Positions 49,387 through 58,683 of a stretch of 64,000 nucleotides of DNA are shown piece by piece. The DNA is from Zelonia costaricensis (Eukaryota > Euglenozoa > Kinetoplastea > Trypanosomatida > Trypanosomatidae), in assembly GCA_030849075.1 (NCBI GenBank), contig JASAOO010003526.1, positions 1 to 64,000 on the forward strand, read 5' to 3'. The notes under the pieces were generated by a model that made no database searches, was not told where the DNA came from, and saw nothing but the letters and a program-made list of their open reading frames with translations. How positions within the stretch are numbered: the stretch's first letter is position 1; every line of letters begins with the position of its first letter. A program made the translations under genes and the position numbers.

Positions 49387-51873
49387 ATGGCGCATGTGAT
49401 GGGCCTTGCAGGCCCCGTGACAAGGTCTGTGGCTCCCTCCTCGCCCTTGTCGTGGTCGACAGCGCGTCTCGCGCGTCTTTTTGCTGCCGGCCTCTGTGTG
49501 TCGACGCATGGCGCGCACAGATGCGGGCAAGTGCTCACCCGCCGCTTTCTGGGTGACGACCAGAGCGGGTCAGCCTCCGCGGCTGCCGTTGCTGTGGCCC
49601 GCCGGTGCGTGCATGAGCGGCCCTTCCAAGAGCTGCCCGAGGACGTCACGCAGGGTGAAGCCTACGTTGTCGCTCGGGATGCGCTGCTGCAGCTGAACAT
49701 CATGCTGCGCCGTGGTATCGAGCCAGACGTCCTCATGTACACCTCTCTCATCGCCACCATGGGCCGAGCGGGTCTGGAGTGGCAGGCGTACAAGCTCTTC
49801 TCCCGCATGATCGAGCAGGACATCCAGCCGCTGCCCGAAACCTACGTGGCGCTGCGAGATGCGACGTCGAAGCAGCGGGCCGCGCTGCGCGAGCAAATTC
49901 AGACGAAGGTCGAGGAGTCCGTCGAGATCTTTCCTGAGGAGCTCGCCGTGGCGGAGCGGGCGCGGCAGCGAGAGGAGGACCGCCGCTGCATTGCCAAGTT
50001 CGAGGAGTACATGCGCGGCGTGCTGCCCGCGACATCGTCCGCGCCGTCGCCAGTGCCCACTGCGAGGTCGGCCAGATCTGCAGCGGAAAGCGGTGATAGC
50101 GACAGCGGGAATGAAGAAAGCTCCCCTCGCGCGAGCGGCCCTGCCAGCATCGCGACGATGCACATTCGCAACCCAACGGATGCCTGGAACACGACACAGA
50201 TGGCGCAGGAGCAGCGCGGCCATGCGCACGCTCTTGCGAAGGGTGACAGCGCCGCCGAGCTCCGCACCGCGCTGGACCGGCTGGACGAGGAGGAGCTGCG
50301 CATCTACCTCTCAGCGCAGCGCCAGCTCCGACACGGCAGCAAGGCGCAGCTCATTGACCGAATTCTGCGCAGCGTGAGCGCCACCGCGATCCATGCGATG
50401 CTGGCCCGCCGCTCGCACTACTTCCGCTCCGTCGAGCAGATTCTAGCGGCGGATCTGCGGCAGCTGAACATGTCCAGCCCAGCTGCGGCCCCGGAGGCGG
50501 CGAGTGGGGGCGGCCGCGAGTCGGCAGATTCTCATGCCGGGCCGGACCAAACGATGCGGGCGACCGAGCGTGAGGCGATTGCGCCGGAGGTGCTGCACGC
50601 GCCATGGGGCATCTTGCGCAAGCCGATGCGCTCCCGCGCAGATGCGGCGGCCACCGCCGCAGTAGACGGGGCCACAAGCCGACGCAACGCGGAGCGGCTC
50701 GAGCGAGTGCGACTTTCAGAGCCGGAGCTGAGCCTCATCAAGCACAAGGCGGAGACGAACGACTTGGACGAGCTGCCGGAGTCGCTGCTGCGCCGCTACG
50801 CGTATCAGTTCCAGCTGCGGTGGCGCCGCAAGGATGGGGCGTCGTCGCTGCTGCAGGCGGTGCAGTGGCACGTGACAACGTACGTGGCCCGGCCCGTGGG
50901 CGCGAGCGAGGCGGCGGCACAGCTCACCTCGCCGACCCCGACCCCGCCGATCCGCCTGCAGAAGGAGCGGGAGGGCATGCAAGAGACGCTGGCCAACTAC
51001 GAGGCCTTCCGCGTCATTGCCCAGCGCACGAACAACCTCCAGGTGGTGGACGGCCACGAGATCAACCGCCACCTGCAGCGGGTCCGGCGCGACGCCGCGC
51101 AGCAGGAGCGCCGGCTCGAGACGGCACTGCGGCGGGAGCGGCACGTGATGGCGGCTGCAGGGCTCGCCGCGTCAGCCAAGTCCTTCACACCACCCCCACA
51201 CGAAGACACGGCAGTGACGCAGGTGCTCGGCATCGGGGAAGGCGACGGCGGCGGCGACGGCGACGGCACCGGCCCAGCGCGGCTCGCAACACCGCACGAG
51301 GGTGCGACTGCGTTGATCGAGGCGGGTGGTGACGCGGTGCGCGAGCGAGAGGGGGCGGGCACGGAGGCGGGCGGGGAGGCGTCAGCGAGTGAGCTGCCGC
51401 CGTGGGCTCTTTTCGAGGAGGAGGACGAGTTCAACCTTTCCTCTGGACGCTTCGGCGACCCAACCTTGGGCCGATATCAGGAGCTGAGCGACTCCAAGAT
51501 GCAGGTGCTGCCCACCCGCGCCGCCCAATCGCAGTGGTCGGTCGATCGCCAGCTGCTGCCCTCCTCCCTCAAGGACATTGTGCAGGAGGCGGAGCTGGAG
51601 CAGCAACGGCGGCACGACGCCGTCGAGCACGAGTACGCGCGTCGCCTGCAGTACACCAAGTACCGCAGGTGGGACAATATGATTTCCAGGGCGCAAGCGC
51701 GGAAGCGGGGGCACGCAGCGGCGAGCGAGGAGGAGGAGGAGGCAGAGGAGGACGGCGCGAAGGCGGTTCAGCCGCTGCCGGCGAAGCGCCGACTCTCTCA
51801 GCTTCTGCGCAAGGGCAAGGACCGCCAGCGTCTCTCGACCGTGGTGCGGGCCAAGTACAGCCGCAGCCTCTAA
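49387..51873 (+). CDS. PPR- and SAP-like domain protein, probably mitochondrial RNA-associated
   Basis: 828 aa from ATG at 49387 (MAHVMGLAGPVTR); Met5 is an alternative start. The N-terminus is Ala/Ser/Arg-rich and fits mitochondrial import. Residues about 93-158 contain at least one clear pentatricopeptide unit, EPDVLMYTSLIATMGRAGLE followed by WQAYKLFSRMIEQDIQP. Residues about 290-330 resemble a SAP helix-loop-helix (ELRTALDRLDEEELRIYLSA, then HGSKAQLIDRIL). A second, related segment is ELPESLLRRYAYQF and what follows. The C-terminal third is charged, with an acidic EEEEEAEED patch and basic ends. PPR proteins bind single-stranded RNA; in kinetoplastids most act on mitochondrial rRNA and mRNA or in the mitoribosome. 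The exact role is unknown. Confidence 0.8.
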   Translation: MAHVMGLAGPVTRSVAPSSPLSWSTARLARLFAAGLCVSTHGAHRCGQVLTRRFLGDDQSGSASAAAVAVARRCVHERPFQELPEDVTQGEAYVVARDALLQLNIMLRRGIEPDVLMYTSLIATMGRAGLEWQAYKLFSRMIEQDIQPLPETYVALRDATSKQRAALREQIQTKVEESVEIFPEELAVAERARQREEDRRCIAKFEEYMRGVLPATSSAPSPVPTARSARSAAESGDSDSGNEESSPRASGPASIATMHIRNPTDAWNTTQMAQEQRGHAHALAKGDSAAELRTALDRLDEEELRIYLSAQRQLRHGSKAQLIDRILRSVSATAIHAMLARRSHYFRSVEQILAADLRQLNMSSPAAAPEAASGGGRESADSHAGPDQTMRATEREAIAPEVLHAPWGILRKPMRSRADAAATAAVDGATSRRNAERLERVRLSEPELSLIKHKAETNDLDELPESLLRRYAYQFQLRWRRKDGASSLLQAVQWHVTTYVARPVGASEAAAQLTSPTPTPPIRLQKEREGMQETLANYEAFRVIAQRTNNLQVVDGHEINRHLQRVRRDAAQQERRLETALRRERHVMAAAGLAASAKSFTPPPHEDTAVTQVLGIGEGDGGGDGDGTGPARLATPHEGATALIEAGGDAVREREGAGTEAGGEASASELPPWALFEEEDEFNLSSGRFGDPTLGRYQELSDSKMQVLPTRAAQSQWSVDRQLLPSSLKDIVQEAELEQQRRHDAVEHEYARRLQYTKYRRWDNMISRAQARKRGHAAASEEEEEAEEDGAKAVQPLPAKRRLSQLLRKGKDRQRLSTVVRAKYSRSL

Positions 51874-52177
51874 ACGACACTGCGTACACGGTTTGCGTGT
51901 GTGTGTGTATGTGTATGTGTCACAGCATTTCTTCACAAGTTGCGTAAGGCCGGAGGCTGTAGAGTAGCGGTCATGGCCTCTACGTAGAGCCCCGACCCCT
52001 CTAACAAGCAGCACACACGGTGCTTCTATGAGAAGCTCTCTCTCTTTGCGGCCCTTGCGACTCAAAGGTGCGCGTGTGAGGTAGATGGCGACTTTGCCCT
52101 TTGTTGGGTTTATTTGACGGCCCCCTCAGCTCCTGTACGCGGCGATGCGATGCGGCGCTGCGTGTGTGCATCGCTCG

Positions 52178-52235
52178 CGCTTCCCCCTCCTCGTTCGCAA
52201 CTCCCCCTTCCTTCCTGTCCTTGACCGCGACACAG
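52178..52235 (+). promoter_or_regulatory. Predicted trans-splice acceptor for RPGRIP1L homologue
   Basis: A long C/T tract (52180-52223) is followed by the first AG at 52234-52235. This predicts a 5' UTR of about 200 nt. Confidence 0.5.
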
Positions 52236-52290
52236 CCTCTCACCACCGCTACACACCAGACGGGGGCGAGAGGAGGCTTACACCCACCTA

Positions 52291-52339
52291 GACACCTACA
52301 CACCTACACACCTACACACCTAAACACACACACACACAC
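52291..52339. repeat. Tandem octamer ACACCTAC (x4) followed by an (AC)8 run
   Basis: Four near-perfect ACACCTAC units, then an AC run, inside the predicted 5' UTR of the RPGRIP1L homologue. Confidence 0.88.
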
Positions 52340-52437
52340 CGATACGTTCTCTGATCGCGCCAGCTGCGCCCATCTCTGCTCTCGTCCGTTTGCCGTTCTG
52401 AGGCGGCGGAAAAAGTACGCCTCCGTCTAGCGCCGCG

Positions 52438-55400
52438 ATGGCCTCTTCGTCGGCACGACCTGCGTCCGCCGGTGGCGCTGGTGCCCCGCCACGGGCTGCG
52501 CGGCCGCCCGGGACGGACTGGCAGGACTCCTTCTTCACCCTCGAGGAGCGCTACCGCCGCCTGCAGCAGCGCTTCAACGAGCAGGGGCAGGAGCTGAAGC
52601 TGATGAAGGTGGCGCGCCGCAAGGAGGCCGCCCCACCCACCGGCCCGTCCCTCTCCTCTGTGTCGGCATCCGCGCGCCGCCCGCATCGACCGGCGAGCGC
52701 CGCAGCCGTGCGCCACGTTGCGGAGCCGGCCCCGCTCACTGCAGGCGGCGGCGGTGGCAGCAGTGGCGCGGCGGCTGACTCGTCGGCCTCCGCCTGGATG
52801 CATGGGATATCACAGCCACAGCCCTCGTCGGCCGCACAAGCCTCGCCGCCGCCGCTCGTGTCCGCCCGGCCCAGCCAGTGGGCGGCCTACGAGGTCAGCC
52901 GTAATGACGACACCGCCTCTGATGCCGGCGACCCTGCTGCACGAGGGGCGCCCATGTCAGGTGCGAATCCCTTCCCAGTCCCCCAGCCGCCGCGCATGTC
53001 GACGTCTGCCTTTGCGACACCTCCAGCACACGCGTCGCCGTCGTCGGACGCCTACGTGGCGGTCCCGTCGTCGGCGGCTGCGCAGGCTGCGCGCGCTGCG
53101 TCCGTGGCGGAGGCCGCGGCCTGGGGCGAGGCTAGCGCGCTGCCCGATCCTGCCATGGTGTGGGGAAGCGACAGTCAGGGTAGCCTGCAGAACTACGTGG
53201 TGGCGAGTGCCCTCTACCACGCCAACGAGGAGCTGCGCCGCAAGCTGAACGAGTCGTCCACGACGCTGCAAACACTGCAGCAGGAGCTGGCCAGCACCCG
53301 TGGCCAGCACGCCGCTGGCCAGACGCGGCTCGAAAACGTCACGGCGCAGCTGCATCAGCTGGTGCGCGAGCGTGACCTAGCCACGCAGAAGCACACCAAC
53401 GCGGCGCACACCATCACCGACTTGGAGCGCACCCTGCGCGACCGCATCGCCGAGGAGGAGAAGGTGCGCTTCTCGCTGGAGAGCCAGATCGCTGAGCTGC
53501 GCAGCCGCCTTGTGGTGGGGGCGGACAGCAACGACCTGCTCCAGAAGGACGTGCGCAGCCTGCTTGCCGAGACGCGCGACCGCACGGCGGAGGCGATGAA
53601 GCTGCGCTCGAACCTGGCGCTGACGGAGTCGGCGCTGTCATCACAGCGCAATGTCAACGAGAACATGCTGGTTGAGCTGCGTAGCCTGAACAACCAGCTC
53701 ATCGAGGAGCGGAAGCGGCTTCTTTCCGCCACACGCGAGTCGCAGCTGGCCGCCCTGAGCCAGGCGCGGGTGGCCGACCTCGAGCAGCAGCTGCAGCGCG
53801 CCCGCGAGGAGCGCAACGCGATCGAGCGCGAGCACGTTGGGCTCATGTCGGAGTTCGTGCACGTCACGGAGGACGCCCTGCGCCATGCCCGTGCAGAGGT
53901 GCGGAGTGATGTGGCAGACTGGAAGGCGGCCGCGACGCACTGGGAGCAGGTGTCGCAGCTGCTGTACAAGGACATTGCCGAGCGCACGCAGCAGCACCTT
54001 CAGTGCCGTGCCGAGTGCGAGGACGCGCAGGGGCAACGCGACGCCAACGCGCTGCAGGTGCGGGCGCTGAAGGAGGAGGTCGCGCTGCTGTCGGCAAGGC
54101 TGGACGTGGTGTGGCCGAGCCACGCGAGCGATGCGAAGGGGCTCACAGCGGAGGAGATTCTGGCCGCGTTCGGCCGCAAGGACCGCGCTGGCGTCTTCCT
54201 CTTCGATGAGCGGCGGCGCCGCCGTGCTGCAGCTCTCGCACGGCGGCGTCGCCCACGGAACGCTGCGGGGCAGGAGGCGTCCGCGGGGGACGGGGACGCG
54301 ACGGAGGGTGCGGGGTCTGCGGCCCCAGCTCGCAAGGGTGACGCACAGGACGACGCAGAAGACAATCTGGAGAGTCCCGTGGAGGGGGAGGCGGAGGAGG
54401 ATCTCGGCTTCGACCTCGCGGCTGCAGTGTTGGGCGACCTTCCGGCGGACCCGACGACGGTGGCGTGCCAGATACAGGAGCTGCACGAGGCCAACGCCAC
54501 ACTCTTGTCCGAGGTGCACCGGCTGCGCCTCACCAACGACCTCCTCCAGGACCGGCTGAGCGGTGTGACGGGGCGGGAGAAGGCCGAGCGGGCACGCGTG
54601 GCGGCGGCCGAGGTGTCCTTGCAGGCCCGCGAGCAGGCTGGTCACAAGGTGCTGGAGCGGCAGCTCGACCGGGTGGCCTTTCTCGAGGCGCAGGTGCGCT
54701 CGCTGCGGGGGTACCACGTGCCCGCCAACGCCCCAATCGAGCAGGTCGCCGACAACGAGAACATATTCGAGCTCTTCCTTGGCCAGCTGGTTGCCGCGGA
54801 GGTGCCTGTCGGGGTGGAGGTGCCGGATGCGTTTTCCACCATCTTCTGCTCCGCCGACTTCCTCGTGCACGAGACGATCACCACCGGCACGGTGCGCGGC
54901 TTCAACGGCTTCTTCGACGTCACCGCCTCCTTCTGCGTCTCAATGGATGCGCTGCTCTTGTACTACCTGCACACGCGCCACCTCCTCGTCCAGCTCCACC
55001 GTGTCCGCGATGCAGACGAGGCCGCTGCCGCCGCGAGCGTCGCGGTGAAGCCGGACTCGGCTGTCGCGGAGGGGCGTGAGGGGTCGGGCACTGCCGTCGC
55101 TTTGGCAGCCATCGCGGACGCCGGTGAGCGGGCGAGCTCCCGCAGCAGCACCCACCCTAGCCTGCGCATGGCGGAGCACATGTACGAAACCGTCGCGGAG
55201 GGGGAGGTGAGTCTGGCCGACATCGTCCTGCGCGGGGACTGCCGCCACGCTGAGCGACCGACGCTGAAGGGTCACGTGCGGCTCTGCACGCCGCGTGGGC
55301 GACACATCGCATCCCTCGAGTTCCGCCTCACGGCACGCCGGCCTTACACGGGGACGTTCATGCAGCTCGTCGAGGACGCCGCGGCGAGGGCGGCGGCAGA

Positions 55401-56742
55401 GGGAGGCGCCGACCCGCACAACATCGCCACGTCCACCACCGCCGTGGACTTGACAGGCGGCGGCGGCCGCGAGGATAGTCGACACGAGACGCCCTCGCAT
55501 GTCCTGGAGTGGATGCGCACCACAGCGGACACGTCGCACGACGCCGGCGGTGCGGGTGCGGGTGCGGGTGCGGGGCTGCGCGAGTCCGACTCCCGCGGTC
55601 GCCGTGCCTCCGCGCTGCGTGAGGCGGCGACACGGCAGACCCCTGCTGACGGAGGTGGCTCCCCACTGCGCGGGCACACGCTGTCTCGCGCGAGTCAGAT
55701 GCAGCTGGTGCCCGTGGCCGGCCAGGGGCCGGACGCAGCCGACACGTCGTCCACCGCGTCCTCCTTCTTTGTGCCCCATCAGCACTCTCCGCTTGAGGGC
55801 CCCGCGCGTGGCGCGCTGGTGGCCCACCTGCCGGCACCGTCTCCGCCACCTCCGCACCGGCACCCGAGTCCTTCGCCGTGGTCCACGGCCCACGCCGCGC
55901 CGGAAGACGGGCCCGTGCCGAGCGCCGACGCGCGAGGCCACGCGATGCGCAGCCCTCTGTCTGGCGCCTTTGCGCACGTGGACCGCTCGCTGCTCTCCGC
56001 GGCACCGTCAGAGCGGGGCTGGGGCGGTGGCGGTAGCGGCGCCGCTGCTGCTGCTGCTGCTGCTTCCGGTGCTGCCGCCAGCAGCGGTCCTTCGGCCGCT
56101 TCCATCGAGTGCCTGTGGGTTGATGTGGAGCGGCTAGAGCTGCCCGCAGACCTGCCCTCCCCCATCCCCCGGCTGTCCTGCTACTTCCACGTGCCGGCCG
56201 TTGGGAAGGAGGTGTGGCTGGAGGCACCGCCGACGCCGCGCTACACGTGGGCCTACACGCTGGACGTGCGGGACAGCAGGGCCGGCGCCTACGGCGTGGC
56301 GCTGCCCGTACGCCACGTCACCCAGCTCGCTAGCGCGCTGCGAGAGCCCCTTGTTGTGTTCCTGCTGGACGCCGACGTGCTCGCCTCCACGAGCGCCACG
56401 GCAGACGTGCGCAGCGGTGGGTCGTGTGTGTGGGGAATGGTGGTGTGTGAGTGGACGCAGGCCGTGCAGCACCCGAACGAGCCGCAGTCCTTCACGCTGC
56501 CCCTGCTGCGGAGTGATCAGACCGTCGTACGCGGGGCGGTGCTGCGACTCACGCTCACCGCCTCCACTCTCGGCGTGGGCACTCCGCAAGACCTCGCAGC
56601 TCATCTCGTGCCGCCGAGCCACGGCGCCCTCGCCCCACCTCCGCCGCTGACGACGCCGCCGGCAGCGCCGCAGGAGCGTTCGATCGAGGAGGAGCTGTTG
56701 CGTCTCGAGTACGATCACCACACTGGGCGTGGCCGCACGTAG
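52438..56742 (+). CDS. RPGRIP1L (NPHP8)-like transition-zone protein with coiled coils and C2 domains
   Basis: 1434 aa from ATG at 52438. An N-terminal conserved helix, FTLEERYRRLQQRFNEQGQE (about 34-53), is of the RPGRIP1/RPGRIP1L type (cf. LRQRYNEQGQEL). A Ser/Ala/Pro linker runs to about 235, followed by coiled coil at about 245-760. A central C2 domain occupies about 770-985: FELFLGQLVAAEVP, VRGFNGFFDVTASFCVSMDAL and SLADIVLRGDCR, then the sheet end HIASLEFRLTARRPYTG, which matches the 'GTVEYWIRLRVP' edge of RPGRIP1L. A low-complexity Ala/Gly/Ser region (about 990-1220) contains GAGAGAG and A8 stretches. A second C2-like domain (about 1222-1385, IECLWVDVERLELPADLP onward) corresponds to the RPGR-interacting end. 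The expected site is the basal-body transition zone. Assignment by domain order is strong. Confidence 0.85.
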   Translation: MASSSARPASAGGAGAPPRAARPPGTDWQDSFFTLEERYRRLQQRFNEQGQELKLMKVARRKEAAPPTGPSLSSVSASARRPHRPASAAAVRHVAEPAPLTAGGGGGSSGAAADSSASAWMHGISQPQPSSAAQASPPPLVSARPSQWAAYEVSRNDDTASDAGDPAARGAPMSGANPFPVPQPPRMSTSAFATPPAHASPSSDAYVAVPSSAAAQAARAASVAEAAAWGEASALPDPAMVWGSDSQGSLQNYVVASALYHANEELRRKLNESSTTLQTLQQELASTRGQHAAGQTRLENVTAQLHQLVRERDLATQKHTNAAHTITDLERTLRDRIAEEEKVRFSLESQIAELRSRLVVGADSNDLLQKDVRSLLAETRDRTAEAMKLRSNLALTESALSSQRNVNENMLVELRSLNNQLIEERKRLLSATRESQLAALSQARVADLEQQLQRAREERNAIEREHVGLMSEFVHVTEDALRHARAEVRSDVADWKAAATHWEQVSQLLYKDIAERTQQHLQCRAECEDAQGQRDANALQVRALKEEVALLSARLDVVWPSHASDAKGLTAEEILAAFGRKDRAGVFLFDERRRRRAAALARRRRPRNAAGQEASAGDGDATEGAGSAAPARKGDAQDDAEDNLESPVEGEAEEDLGFDLAAAVLGDLPADPTTVACQIQELHEANATLLSEVHRLRLTNDLLQDRLSGVTGREKAERARVAAAEVSLQAREQAGHKVLERQLDRVAFLEAQVRSLRGYHVPANAPIEQVADNENIFELFLGQLVAAEVPVGVEVPDAFSTIFCSADFLVHETITTGTVRGFNGFFDVTASFCVSMDALLLYYLHTRHLLVQLHRVRDADEAAAAASVAVKPDSAVAEGREGSGTAVALAAIADAGERASSRSSTHPSLRMAEHMYETVAEGEVSLADIVLRGDCRHAERPTLKGHVRLCTPRGRHIASLEFRLTARRPYTGTFMQLVEDAAARAAAEGGADPHNIATSTTAVDLTGGGGREDSRHETPSHVLEWMRTTADTSHDAGGAGAGAGAGLRESDSRGRRASALREAATRQTPADGGGSPLRGHTLSRASQMQLVPVAGQGPDAADTSSTASSFFVPHQHSPLEGPARGALVAHLPAPSPPPPHRHPSPSPWSTAHAAPEDGPVPSADARGHAMRSPLSGAFAHVDRSLLSAAPSERGWGGGGSGAAAAAAAASGAAASSGPSAASIECLWVDVERLELPADLPSPIPRLSCYFHVPAVGKEVWLEAPPTPRYTWAYTLDVRDSRAGAYGVALPVRHVTQLASALREPLVVFLLDADVLASTSATADVRSGGSCVWGMVVCEWTQAVQHPNEPQSFTLPLLRSDQTVVRGAVLRLTLTASTLGVGTPQDLAAHLVPPSHGALAPPPPLTTPPAAPQERSIEEELLRLEYDHHTGRGRT

Positions 56743-57603
56743 AGTGGGGGACACAGGAGCGGAGGAAGTAACGACGTGCTGGGCTTCTTTCGTGGAGGGG
56801 CCGGAAGTGAGGAAAGGAGGCAGTGCTGTAGCGGGTAGTCAGCTGTGGGTGCCGTCTTGCACGCGGTGGCATACCCGCGCCGCTCCATAGCCCTCTCCCC
56901 TCTATCTGCCCTCCAGCACACACCGACGAAGCGGGCAGCACACGAGCCCGCCTGTGCCTCGTACCCACCTTTGACTGCCCGATGAGTGCCATAGACGAGA
57001 CAACCTGAAAAGCTAGCTAGAGCTTCCGCTTCGCCAACGCGGAAAGCGGGTCTCCTGGTCAAGGAGAGGCCTCCGCTCCCCTCGCGCCGGTATCGCCCCC
57101 ACGGCGCATCTCGCTGCGCAGGCTGCGCACAGTTTTTCTCTCACTTCCCTGCCTCATGCATGCCCGCGGCGGTTGTCCCTTTGTTGCGAACTTGAACTCT
57201 CGCATTCTCCCTTGATGCTTCGCACTCGTCGTAGCTGCCCACGCAGGTCGCACAAACGTGCACACACGCACACACAACGCTGCGCACCAGTGCGAGCCAC
57301 GTCCACCACTCACTCCGCTCTCTTTCTCCCTTTTTGGGCTTCCGCTGTACTCCTGCTTTGCCGTTTGGGCTTTGCCCTCGGTACGAGCACACACGCACGC
57401 CCTCGACGGAGCCCTCTTCTTCTGTCCTCGACGGCTCCGCTTGTTAGACACCCATCCCTGCCTTCTCTTCGTTCTCGTTCTTTGTCTGCCCTGCATCAGC
57501 GGCTGAGAGTATCAAGGCAGTTCACCGCGCGCACGGAGCTCTGCGCCCTCCACCCCCTTCTCCCCTTTCCGCCGCTCGCCATCCGCACCAGACCTTTGCG
57601 TGC
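56743..57603. other. Intergenic/UTR region, no gene seen
   Basis: 861 nt with C/T tracts at 57300-57360 and 57410-57490. No conserved frame seen. Confidence 0.7.
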
Positions 57604-58683
57604 ATGAAGCAGCTGCGCATGCGAAAGCGCGAGAGCGCAGGCACCGACACGGATGCCACCCGCACTGCCACGGCCAGCGCCGCGCGCGCCGCTCTCGTGC
57701 CCTCTCCGCCGCCGGTGAACGGCAAGCCGCCCGGCTCCAACCCCAACGACGGCGCCGAAGCGCCAGCACCGACTGCGGCTGCCGCGGTGAAGTTCTCGTC
57801 GGAGCTGGACAACGCCGCGGTGGAGGCGTACCTCGAGTACCTCACCCGTCCACACAACAGCTGGGGCAGCGCCACGCGGCACCTGGCCCTCCGCCGCGAG
57901 GTGATCAAGGAGCACCGCAACTCCGTCTTCGCCCGCTCGCTGGCCTCCTCCCGGCACGCGTCCTTTGCCTCGTCCACGGCGCGCAGCGAGGGCGGTGGCG
58001 GGGATGGGTTCGACACGATGGAGGGGAGTCTGGCGTCGTCTGTGGCCTCCGCCCCGGCCGGCTTCCCTCGGGCGGCCTCGAACAGCAGCAAGTCCGCCAC
58101 CGGCATGCTGCGCAAGGGCCGCCTGGCCGAGGCGGGGCCTTCGCCATCCCCGTTTGAGGGCACCGTGGAGTCGCTGCGCCTCTTCAACCGCACCGCCTCC
58201 AGCGACGCGTCTGCCCTCACCGCGCCGGGCAGCCGCAGCAGTGTGGTGAGTGGAGCCGGCCAGCGCGCCGCCTTCAACCGCGGCCGCCTCTCACGTGGAC
58301 CAGCCCTGGCCGCAGCCCCACGGTCCCGTGGGCAGACTTCGCCATCAACCACTTCGGCGACCTCTGGCATGGCGTCCACGGCCCCGCGGCGGCTCACAGC
58401 GGGCCTAGCTCCAGGTGGTGCGGGAGGGCCGGCGCTCTCGGTCGGCGGCACGCAGCTGCAAACCGCCGGCGTCAACTCGTTTGTGATCAGCGGGCAGGCG
58501 TCTGCCGCGGCGGGCCGCACCGCTTCACGCGACGGCGCAGACGCCGCGGGCACGCTGGCCGTCGTGGCTCCGTCCCGTGGTGGTGGTGGCAGCGGTGGCG
58601 CACAGGCGATGGCCCCGCTGGGGGAGTGGAAGGGCCGCGCCGGTGTACCGCGGCGAGCCCCAGCGCCACGTCCGACGAAGTGA
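57604..58683 (+). CDS. Low-complexity protein of unknown function
   Basis: 359 aa from ATG at 57604. The N-terminus is basic (MKQLRMRKRES). The only compact segment is residues about 60-120: FSSELDNAAVEAYLEYLTRP, then HNSWGSATRHLALRREVIKEHRN. It is predicted helical and likely the conserved core. The rest is Ser/Ala/Gly/Arg-rich and disordered, with Gly runs near 330. The codon use is as GC-rich as its neighbours, and the frame is long and clean in the polycistron direction, so I take it as a real gene. I recognise no family. Confidence 0.75.
   Translation: MKQLRMRKRESAGTDTDATRTATASAARAALVPSPPPVNGKPPGSNPNDGAEAPAPTAAAAVKFSSELDNAAVEAYLEYLTRPHNSWGSATRHLALRREVIKEHRNSVFARSLASSRHASFASSTARSEGGGGDGFDTMEGSLASSVASAPAGFPRAASNSSKSATGMLRKGRLAEAGPSPSPFEGTVESLRLFNRTASSDASALTAPGSRSSVVSGAGQRAAFNRGRLSRGPALAAAPRSRGQTSPSTTSATSGMASTAPRRLTAGLAPGGAGGPALSVGGTQLQTAGVNSFVISGQASAAAGRTASRDGADAAGTLAVVAPSRGGGGSGGAQAMAPLGEWKGRAGVPRRAPAPRPTK

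Larger units (their letters stand above)
51874..52437. other. Intergenic/UTR region
   Basis: 564 nt holding the 3' UTR of the PPR gene and the splice site and 5' UTR of the RPGRIP1L gene, with a tandem octamer (see separate entry). Confidence 0.7.
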
